A DNA stretch of 6,080 nt from Patescibacteria group bacterium (lineage in GTDB: Bacteria > Patescibacteriota > Patescibacteriia > UBA2591 > PGYQ01). The notes under the pieces were generated by a model. The model did not search any database. It saw nothing but the letters and a program-made list of their open reading frames with translations, and was not told the DNA's origin. A program made the position numbers and the translations under genes. Every line of letters starts with the position of its first letter. Position 1 is the first letter of the stretch. Where the stretch lies: assembly GCA_020057535.1 (NCBI GenBank), contig JAGVFS010000045.1, positions 1 through 6,080 on the forward strand. Reading direction: 5' to 3'. Positions 1 to 6,080 of this stretch are shown piece after piece.

Positions 1-315
1 ATTATTAAAGATGATGAGTCATCGTCGGAACTGAAAGAAAAAGCTGGACGGATGTTCATAGATAAGAAGAATCCAGATAAAGAAGACCTGCGTCTCATTA
101 TCGAAAAAGTTAAGTCGCTGAGACTAGAAGCTGGACAACAAATGCTCGAAAATTATCAAGAAAGTCTAAATGAAAATTACCTACGTCTCATTATCAAAAA
201 AGTTAAGTCGCTGGACGAAGAAGCCCAAGAAATTCTCGATCGCATAAGAAAACGCAAAAAAATCATTGCTACAATGAAAATGATAGGTCGAAAAAAACTA
301 TTCATAACATATTAA
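1..315 (+). CDS. C-terminal part of a helical-repeat protein (5' end outside window)
   Basis: The frame is open from the first base of the window to a TAA at 313-315, giving 104 codons without a convincing start. The ATG at 52 is in frame but falls inside the repeat pattern, so I treat it as internal. The protein is highly charged and probably all-helical. A motif LRLII(E/K)KVKSL occurs at residues 30-40 and 61-71, counted from the window edge, 31 residues apart. Each copy is followed by an L-x-x-E-A type segment, and a similar segment (LKEKAG) opens the window. The tail is basic (DRIRKRKK). I recall similar L-R-x-I-I-x-x-V-x-S-L repeats in uncharacterised CPR proteins, but I cannot assign a family or a function. 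Hand-counted G+C over the first 120 bases is 45/120, visibly above the minus-strand genes, and codons such as CTG, CGT and CTC are common. It is convergent with ligA. That it is a real gene is fairly sure; its function is unknown. Confidence 0.6.
   Translation: MIKDDESSSELKEKAGRMFIDKKNPDKEDLRLIIEKVKSLRLEAGQQMLENYQESLNENYLRLIIKKVKSLDEEAQEILDRIRKRKKIIATMKMIGRKKLFITY
88..213 (+). repeat. Two near-identical 30-nt coding repeats, 93 nt apart
   Basis: Bases 91-120 and 184-213 differ at a single position (TCG versus TCA at the Glu/Lys codon) and both encode RLII(E/K)KVKSL. The spacing of 93 nt is exactly 31 codons, so this is an in-frame protein repeat. The sequence between the two cores is not conserved, so either the cores were homogenised recently or they are under strong constraint. 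Confidence 0.8.
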
Positions 316-547
316 ACTTTTAAATTGGTGATTTTAATCCAAGTGACTGACTAATAAGGTTTTGATATTATACCATAATAAATAATTTATTAAATCATGA
401 TTGAATTTGTTTAAATATTGACTTTTTGATTAGAAACGCACCTAATATGACTTTAATTAAGGCCATACTTTTGTCAGAAACTAAAGATTCTGGTTCTTTA
501 AAATTAAAAATCTATGGAGTTTAATATGTTTTTGAGCTTATGTAAAA
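316..547. other. Non-coding gap between convergent gene ends
   Basis: These 232 bases separate the stop of the + strand repeat protein (315) from the stop of ligA (548). I see no tRNA and no convincing gene. No hairpin followed by a T-run stands out. An AT-only inverted repeat at 377-391 and a 5-bp stem near 484-500 are too weak to call terminators. A TG-extended -10-like sequence faces left at 367-375. The perfect palindrome AATCATGATT is at 393-402. A 38-codon stretch open on the minus strand (398-511) lacks recognisable similarity. Confidence 0.6.
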
Positions 548-2644
<2,097 letters not shown>

Positions 2645-2667
2645 CTAGTTAATTTTAATTTTTACAT

Positions 2668-3162
2668 TTATTCGCAGTCTCCTTTAATACAAAAACTTAA
2701 TTCAATACTTCGATGAACATCTTTATAACTGCCTGTTGATTTAATTGTTAGGGTTGTATCGTCTAATATTTCTGCTCCTTTTCCTGTTATAATTTTTCCA
2801 GCGCAATCGTATGGATCTTCTTTTAGTATCTTACATTTAAATCCAACTTCCCATTTGGCTTCTCCTACTCCAAAGTTTCCATTCATACTTCCTTCGGCTG
2901 GAATATTTTTAGAATCAACTTTTCTAATTTGATTTAACGCTTTTTCCATTCCTGTTTCTGCGGCAAAATATGCCGGAGCTGACCAAAAAATATTTCTTGA
3001 AAATTTAATTCCTTTAAAAATTAAATTATTAATTCCAATAGTAGCTGTTAAAATTCCAGCTAAAATTAAAATCACCAAAAATATTGCCGAACCGTTCTGG
3101 TTATTTATTATTTTGTACATAAATTTTAAACTTTTAAGTTTAAACTTAAAACTTATTTTCAT
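2668..3162 (-). CDS. PilX/GspK-like minor pseudopilin
   Basis: Probable membrane-anchored minor subunit of a type IV pilus or type II secretion-like pseudopilus. I start it at the ATG at 3162, giving 164 residues, because that ATG overlaps the previous gene's TGA as ATGA, which implies translational coupling. A purine-rich GGGAAG lies just upstream. A TTG further up (3174) and an ATG at 3120 are alternatives; the latter would give a more usual 10-residue leader. The leader ends NNQNG, followed by SAIFLVILILAGIL, a hydrophobic helix (about 25-48). Position 5 after the cleavage glycine is Leu instead of Glu, as known for GspK/PilX-type subunits that cap pseudopili. The helix continues into AAETGMEKAL (67-76), typical of PilX-like proteins. 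Four cysteines (110, 120, 158, 163) could form two disulfides outside the cell. The PilX assignment rests on the N-terminus and its place in the operon; the C-terminal domain is not recognisable to me. Confidence 0.75.
   Translation of the reverse strand: MKISFKFKLKSLKFMYKIINNQNGSAIFLVILILAGILTATIGINNLIFKGIKFSRNIFWSAPAYFAAETGMEKALNQIRKVDSKNIPAEGSMNGNFGVGEAKWEVGFKCKILKEDPYDCAGKIITGKGAEILDDTTLTIKSTGSYKDVHRSIELSFCIKGDCE
3159..3162 (-). promoter_or_regulatory. ATGA stop/start overlap (translational coupling)
   Basis: Read on the minus strand the four bases are ATGA: the TGA ends the PilW-like gene and the ATG begins the PilX-like gene. This decides the start of the downstream gene and implies that the two subunits are made together. 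Confidence 0.7.
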
Positions 3163-3773
3163 TCTTCCCAACAATTACCTGAGGTTTTCGGACACCTTTG
3201 ACTGACTGTATTTTGCAATCTTAAAGAAGGCTTAACTCCCCTATAATTTCTAGGCTCTAAAACTAAAATTACCGTCACATAAGGTTGATTAGTTTTATCA
3301 ATATAAAACTCTAAATTTTTAATATTTACTTTTTTTGAAGAAATAATTTGACTATTTATTTTTGCCAAATAAGTTCCAGTTCCTTCACATACACCTCCTT
3401 CATTTGCTAAACAATAAAGTCCTGTCGAAATTTCACCGTCATTGTACCGCGTAAAATTAATTTTAGTTCTATCAGTTGAATTATCTAAAAATTTATATCC
3501 CATTCTAATATCTTTTATCATTGATTCCATAATATATCGCCCCTCGTCAATTAAAATTTGTTTTGACATCATCTCTTTTTGCGCTCGAAAAATTTGAATA
3601 AAAATATTTCCAGCGCTAACTATAATAATAGAAAAAATAGCCACTGCCACAGTAAGTTCAATAATACTAAACCCTTTAGTAGTTTTTAACTGATGGTTTT
3701 TTTGAAGTTCAACTTTTGTATTTAGAAATTGAACTTTAAAACATTGATTTTTTATTTCTAATTTATAATTCAT
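3159..3773 (-). CDS. PilW/GspJ-like minor pseudopilin
   Basis: 204 residues. A prepilin-type signal is clear: basic leader ending TTKG at residue 34, then FSIIELTVAVAIFSIIIVSAG with Glu at +5 (E39). PilD would cut after G34. The following helix (RAQKEMMSKQILIDEGRYIMESMIKDIR) and the C-terminal PSLRLQNTVSQR segment resemble PilW/GspJ-type minor subunits, in which a long helix packs into the fibre and a variable beta-rich domain faces outward. Cysteines at 121, 129, 194 and 201 suggest disulfides. The 34-residue leader is much longer than the 6-10 residues usual in type IVa prepilins. Its first part (MNYKLEIKN) comes from AT-rich sequence continuous with the direct repeat at 3774-3800, so the true start may be elsewhere. 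The stop overlaps the start of the next gene, and there is a 25-nt gap to the previous one. No clear ribosome binding site. Confidence 0.8.
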   Translation of the reverse strand: MNYKLEIKNQCFKVQFLNTKVELQKNHQLKTTKGFSIIELTVAVAIFSIIIVSAGNIFIQIFRAQKEMMSKQILIDEGRYIMESMIKDIRMGYKFLDNSTDRTKINFTRYNDGEISTGLYCLANEGGVCEGTGTYLAKINSQIISSKKVNIKNLEFYIDKTNQPYVTVILVLEPRNYRGVKPSLRLQNTVSQRCPKTSGNCWEE

Positions 3774-3800
3774 AATTCTGCATTCTTAATTCTGCATTCT
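3774..3800. repeat. Direct repeat of a 13-mer at a gene junction
   Basis: AATTCTGCATTCT occurs at 3774-3786 and again at 3788-3800, a 14-nt period. It fills the gap between the PilV-like stop (3799-3801) and the PilW-like start (3773), and its last two bases are part of that stop codon. I recall similar AATTCTGCATTCT-like tandem tracts as intergenic clutter in CPR genomes; this is memory, not a search. Confidence 0.75.
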
Positions 3801-4332
3801 ATTGCCAATTATATAAATTATCTTTCAAAATTATTTTATAACTACTCCCTCTTTCAGTCCATTGAACAATTGAAGTTATTTTCAAAATACTTTTTTCGGC
3901 ATCAATGGAAATTAATCTTTCAAAAATAGTTAAAGAATTTTTTGTATTATCATGCGTATAAATTTTATTATCTCTTAAATAAAGTTTTTGAAAATCAACA
4001 GTGATTATTTTGCTTATTTCCCATTTATTATCTTCTGCAAAATTAACTTTATAATATCCTGTTTCATTTATCTCATTATTCCATTCTTTTAATTTTATCC
4101 AATTACTATCCCTTTTATTTCTGATAACTTCAATTCCCTCTTGCGCTAAATTTATGGCAATTTCTTGATTAATACTCACCTCTCCGCTACGAATAGTTTG
4201 AGTAAATAAATTTAATACAGCTATCATTCCCACAGTAATAATAGCTAAAGAAACAACAACCTCTAAAATACTAAACCCCTTAATAGTTTTTAGATGATAA
4301 TTTTTAACTTTTAAGTAAATTTTATTATTCAT
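3799..4332 (-). CDS. PilV/GspI-like minor pseudopilin
   Basis: 177 residues. The leader ends LKTIKG at residue 19, followed by FSILEVVVSLAIITVGMIAV with the conserved Glu at +5 (E24), so it is a substrate for the prepilin peptidase encoded upstream. NLAQEGIEVIRNKRDSNW (61-78) is the hallmark of PilV-like subunits in Patescibacteria, and the C-terminus (IVQWTERGSSYKI, ending NLYNW) matches the same group. There are no cysteines. Expected role: minor pseudopilin that helps initiate or cap a type IV pilus or pseudopilus, held in the membrane before assembly. The 52-nt gap upstream is the longest inside the pilin cluster and holds a promoter-like sequence; the gap downstream is 25 nt. The ATG at 4332 is the first in frame and gives a leader of plausible length; no Shine-Dalgarno is seen. 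Confidence 0.85.
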   Translation of the reverse strand: MNNKIYLKVKNYHLKTIKGFSILEVVVSLAIITVGMIAVLNLFTQTIRSGEVSINQEIAINLAQEGIEVIRNKRDSNWIKLKEWNNEINETGYYKVNFAEDNKWEISKIITVDFQKLYLRDNKIYTHDNTKNSLTIFERLISIDAEKSILKITSIVQWTERGSSYKIILKDNLYNWQ

Positions 4333-4350
4333 ATAAAGCTGTAAACTAAA

Positions 4351-4379
4351 ATTTTAATTATTCTACTTTTTTATTTCAA
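4351..4379 (-). promoter_or_regulatory. Possible internal sigma70-type promoter before the PilV-like gene
   Basis: Read leftward, TTGAAA (4379-4374) and TAAAAT (4356-4351) are separated by exactly 17 bases and match the consensus at 5 of 6 positions each. Transcription would begin near 4344, about a dozen bases before the ATG at 4332. In sequence this AT-rich such matches arise by chance, so this is tentative. It could allow the downstream subunits and ligA to be expressed separately from pilD. Confidence 0.3.
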
Positions 4380-4384
4380 AAAAC

Positions 4385-5011
4385 TTAATCTACTTCAATT
4401 CGTCCAGCCGTTGTAATTATAATAGTTTTACAATTAGTTGTTGTTATAGTAGAACAAATTTTAATCTCTGCTATGTTTTTACTTGAAACGCCATTGATAT
4501 ATGTAACTGGATCTGGCGGCGCGAAAAATATATCCACACTGTCATTATTACTAACTTTATTAATATTAATCTCATTTATTTCAATATTTTTAGATAAAAA
4601 AATTGGATAAGGAGAAACTTTTATATCATTATCATTTTTACCTTCATTGTATTGAAAATTTTCATTTTTTTCCCCTTCATCTCCATAAATAAAATACTGT
4701 GTTGGATTATTTATATCAAAATAAATTCCATATCCATACGTATTTTTTGGACCAGCCAAAGATAAATTTTGAGCTTGACGAATATCTTGCGCTATTTGTT
4801 GCGCCGCATATATTAAAACTGTATCACGTTCCCCTTGTCTATAATTAGCAAACATCAAACTACTCATAATTCCAATAATTGAAATCACAACCATTAATTC
4901 AATAATAGAAAAACCTTTAATAGTTTTTAGCTGATATCCTCCGGCATTATATTGCCGGAAACTAATAGTTTGTAGAAAATTTTTTTTATTACTTTTAATT
5001 TTTATTTCCAT
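4385..5011 (-). CDS. GspH/FimT-like pseudopilin
   Basis: 208 residues. The prepilin signal reads LKTIKG, with the glycine at 33, followed by FSIIELMVVISIIGIMSSLMFANY, and Glu +5 is E38. The next helix (YAAQQIAQDIRQAQNLSLAG, about 68-87) is the usual start of the GspH/FimT globular region. The end, with C186 and C194 and then a TAGRIEVD tail, is typical of GspH-like pseudopilins in these bacteria; the two cysteines probably pair. Expected role: minor subunit at the tip of a type IV pilus or type II-like pseudopilus after PilD processing. The gene begins 12 nt after pilD. The 33-residue leader is unusually long; its middle part is encoded by a G+C-rich palindrome (4940-4959), and a GGAGG follows that palindrome with no good start codon behind it. 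I keep the ATG at 5011 because no ATG, GTG or TTG nearer the cleavage site fits the frame. Confidence 0.82.
   Translation of the reverse strand: MEIKIKSNKKNFLQTISFRQYNAGGYQLKTIKGFSIIELMVVISIIGIMSSLMFANYRQGERDTVLIYAAQQIAQDIRQAQNLSLAGPKNTYGYGIYFDINNPTQYFIYGDEGEKNENFQYNEGKNDNDIKVSPYPIFLSKNIEINEININKVSNNDSVDIFFAPPDPVTYINGVSSKNIAEIKICSTITTTNCKTIIITTAGRIEVD
4940..4959. repeat. Perfect G+C-rich inverted repeat within a pilin leader
   Basis: TCCGGCA (4940-4946) and TGCCGGA (4953-4959) form a 7-bp perfect stem with a 6-nt loop (TTATAT). It stands out in a region that is mostly A and T. A second small palindrome, AAACTA-A-TAGTTT, follows directly at 4959-4971. On the coding strand the element gives residues FRQYNAGG, ahead of the prepilin cleavage site. 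It could be a palindromic insertion element or an mRNA hairpin; it is not followed by a T-run, so it is not a terminator. Confidence 0.7.
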
Positions 5012-5023
5012 AATTCATTTTCT

Positions 5024-5902
5024 CTAAAAACTAAAAGATAGATAACTAGTTATAATCTGTTCTCCAAAAAATAGACTTATTATCGCGCCAATAGCTAAAA
5101 AAACCCCGAAAGGAATTTCGCTTTTCCATGTTTTCTTTTTTAAAAAAATTAATCCAACTCCAATTATCGCTCCTAAAATATAAGAAAAAAATAAAGCAAC
5201 TAAAATTTGCGGCCAACCTAAAAATACACCCATTAAAGCTCCCATTCTAATATCTCCACCGCCAATCCATCGCCCTTTTGAAATTAAAAATTGAACTAAA
5301 AAAAATCCCCCTCCAATTCCAGCAGCTAAAATTAAATTTTGCCAAGTTATTCCTAAAATTAAATTTAATATTAATCCAACTAATATTGCTGGTAAAGTAA
5401 CTTTATCTAAAATAAAGCCATATTTTAAATCATAAACAAAAATTATCACCAAAACGGAAACGAAAAATAAATCGCGTAAAGTTAAAATTGAAAATTGAAA
5501 GTTTGTGGTAAATATATTGAATCCATTAAAAATTGTTTGAAAATTTAAAACTGAAAAATTGTAGTGAACTTGTTGAATCCATTGAAAATTTTGAAATTCA
5601 CCTAATGATACGGTTTTAAAATTAATTAAAAAAACAAATATAAAAAAAATACCAGTAACTAATTCTACTATTGGGTATTGCCAAGATATTTTTTTTTGAC
5701 AATAACGACATTTACCTTTTTGCCAAAAAAAACTAAACAAAGGAATTAAATCTTTAATTCCTAAAATATGCTTGCATTTTGGACAACAAGATCTTTCTAT
5801 TATGTTTTTTTTAACATGCATTCGCCAAATTAAAGCATTCAAAAAACTACCAATAACTAAACCAAATACAAAAATGAAGAAAAATAAATAAATAGTAATC
5901 AT
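5024..5902 (-). CDS. pilD: Prepilin peptidase / N-methyltransferase (type IV leader peptidase)
   Basis: An integral membrane aspartyl protease that removes the leader of type IV prepilins and pseudopilins after the glycine and usually methylates the new N-terminus. 292 residues. The N-terminal segment GLVIGSFLNALIWR (14-27) and a four-cysteine zinc site (C40, C43, C65, C68, the last pair in GKCRYCQKKISWQYP) form the DiS_P_DiS region. The peptidase domain carries the two catalytic aspartates, D158 in VYDLKYGFILDKV and D217 in GGGDIRMG. Several hydrophobic helices fit a polytopic protein (about 4-26, 78-95, 143-157, 168-186, 189-207, 220-250, 263-280). Residues about 101-139 are extra, rich in Phe and Asn, and encoded by two tandem copies of a dispersed DNA repeat. 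They lie between the two domains and spare all active residues. It heads the pseudopilin operon, fitting its substrates. The ATG at 5902 is first in frame, about 29 nt after the predicted transcription start; no Shine-Dalgarno. Confidence 0.95.
   Translation of the reverse strand: MITIYLFFFIFVFGLVIGSFLNALIWRMHVKKNIIERSCCPKCKHILGIKDLIPLFSFFWQKGKCRYCQKKISWQYPIVELVTGIFFIFVFLINFKTVSLGEFQNFQWIQQVHYNFSVLNFQTIFNGFNIFTTNFQFSILTLRDLFFVSVLVIIFVYDLKYGFILDKVTLPAILVGLILNLILGITWQNLILAAGIGGGFFLVQFLISKGRWIGGGDIRMGALMGVFLGWPQILVALFFSYILGAIIGVGLIFLKKKTWKSEIPFGVFLAIGAIISLFFGEQIITSYLSFSF
5484..5593 (-). repeat. Dispersed repeat, copies B1 and B2 in tandem (inside pilD)
   Basis: B1 is 5484-5537 and B2 is 5540-5593, a period of 56 nt. 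Both align without gaps to copy A in ligA (973-1026) with 47 and 44 of 54 identities counted by eye. The landmark GAATCCATT is at 5519-5527 and 5575-5583. Because 56 is not a multiple of three, the two copies are read in different frames, and both differ from the frame used in ligA. Together they encode the extra 36 to 39 residues between the cysteine domain and the peptidase domain of PilD. Confidence 0.8.
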
Positions 5903-5937
5903 ATATATTAAATTACGTTTAATGCATTTACAAAATA

Positions 5938-5946
5938 ATTATAACA
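5938..5946 (-). promoter_or_regulatory. Extended -10 promoter of the pilD-pseudopilin(-ligA) operon
   Basis: On the minus strand the bases read TGTTATAAT: a perfect TATAAT (5943-5938) preceded by a TGn extension. No good -35 hexamer sits 16-18 bases upstream, where only a run of T from the adjacent terminator is found; extended -10 promoters often tolerate this. The transcription start would be near 5931, leaving a 5' leader of about 29 nt before the pilD ATG. Confidence 0.6.
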
Positions 5947-5956
5947 TAATTTTAAT

Positions 5957-5999
5957 TAACAAAAAACCACAGAAGTAAAATTTCTGTGGTTTTTTGTTA
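5957..5999. terminator. Intrinsic terminator, 18-bp perfect hairpin, potentially bidirectional
   Basis: Bases 5957-5974 and 5982-5999 are perfect inverted complements around a 7-nt loop (GTAAAAT). The core is ACCACAGAA/TTCTGTGGT. The A-run on one side and T-run on the other give a U-tract in either direction of transcription. pilD reads away from it to the left, so its likely job is to stop a minus-strand transcript arriving from beyond the right edge, insulating the pilD promoter that lies immediately downstream. Confidence 0.85.
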
Positions 6000-6020
6000 T
6001 AAAGAGATGAAACGTTACAA

Positions 6021-6080
6021 TTATATTTCAATTATTTTATTTTTTGAAACAAAACCAGAAAAAATTTTTATTGAAAATTG
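6021..6080 (-). CDS. Possible C-terminus of an upstream minus-strand gene (partial)
   Basis: From the right edge a minus-strand frame is open for 19 codons, reading QFSIKIFSGFVSKNKIIEI, and ends with TAA at 6021-6023. The terminator begins 21 bases further on, which is the expected arrangement for a gene end. The first residues, QFSIK, come from a sequence resembling the start of the dispersed repeat. The stretch is too short to identify, and a + strand ATG at 6007 is also open to the window edge, so the call is weak. Confidence 0.3.
   Translation of the reverse strand, partial: QFSIKIFSGFVSKNKIIEI

Noticed and set aside
52..54. ATG at 52 as the start of the first gene.
   Set aside because: The frame stays open to base 1, and the residues before the ATG (LKEKAG) continue the repeat pattern.
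377..391. AATAAAT-A-ATTTATT inverted repeat as a ligA terminator.
   Set aside because: Only A-T pairs with a one-base loop and no T-run; it would not form a stable terminator.
395..511. A minus-strand open stretch in the gap after ligA, ending in a 23-residue hydrophobic ORF (MALIKVILGAFLIKK...).
   Set aside because: No ribosome binding site, no recognisable family and short length. It could be a gene remnant or chance, so it is not called.
3163..3174. TTG at 3174 as the start of the PilX-like gene.
   Set aside because: An ATG at 3162 forms an ATGA overlap with the previous stop, which is a stronger argument than a TTG four codons upstream.
6007..6080. A + strand ATG (MKRYNY...) open to the window edge after AAAGAG.
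   Set aside because: Only 24 codons are visible, the purine run touches the ATG with no spacing, and the terminator beside it fits a minus-strand gene end better. It cannot be excluded.

Overview
The window looks like part of a Patescibacteria (Candidate Phyla Radiation) genome, probably Parcubacteria-like. The evidence is very low G+C, Lys/Asn/Ile-rich proteins, almost no Shine-Dalgarno sequences, a cluster of pseudopilins beginning KGFSI(I/L)E behind long basic leaders, and a LigA with a divergent NAD-site motif. The lineage is inferred from protein style, not from a marker tree.

Layout. Bases 1-315 (+ strand) hold the 3' end of a helical-repeat protein whose start lies outside the window and whose base composition differs from the rest. 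Bases 316-547 are non-coding sequence between convergent gene ends. From 5902 down to 548 the minus strand carries one tightly packed gene series. In transcription order it is prepilin peptidase (pilD), a GspH/FimT-like pseudopilin, a PilV/GspI-like one, a PilW/GspJ-like one, a PilX/GspK-like one, and NAD+-dependent DNA ligase (ligA). Gaps are 12, 52 and 25 nt, then an ATGA stop/start overlap, then 50 nt. An extended -10 promoter (5938-5946) lies just upstream of pilD. Upstream of that is an 18-bp perfect terminator hairpin (5957-5999), which probably ends a minus-strand gene that enters from beyond the right edge.

How the genes work together. PilD would cleave, and probably N-methylate, the four pseudopilins. 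These look like the minor-subunit set that primes a type IV pilus or type II secretion-like pseudopilus. The major pilin, assembly ATPase and platform protein are not in the window. LigA is a housekeeping replication/repair enzyme that appears to sit at the 3' end of this operon.

Most notable observation. A 54-base imperfect repeat occurs once inside ligA and twice in tandem inside pilD. The three copies are read in three different reading frames, so what is shared is the DNA and not a peptide. Each copy sits where the protein appears to have an extra loop, without breaking the gene. This resembles an intragenic mobile or palindromic element of the kind known from Rickettsia. A further fragment may begin at the right edge. 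Other short repeats lie in the leaders and junctions of the pseudopilin genes. Apart from these repeats the genes are of ordinary, recognisable families; I do not see a new defence or biosynthetic system.
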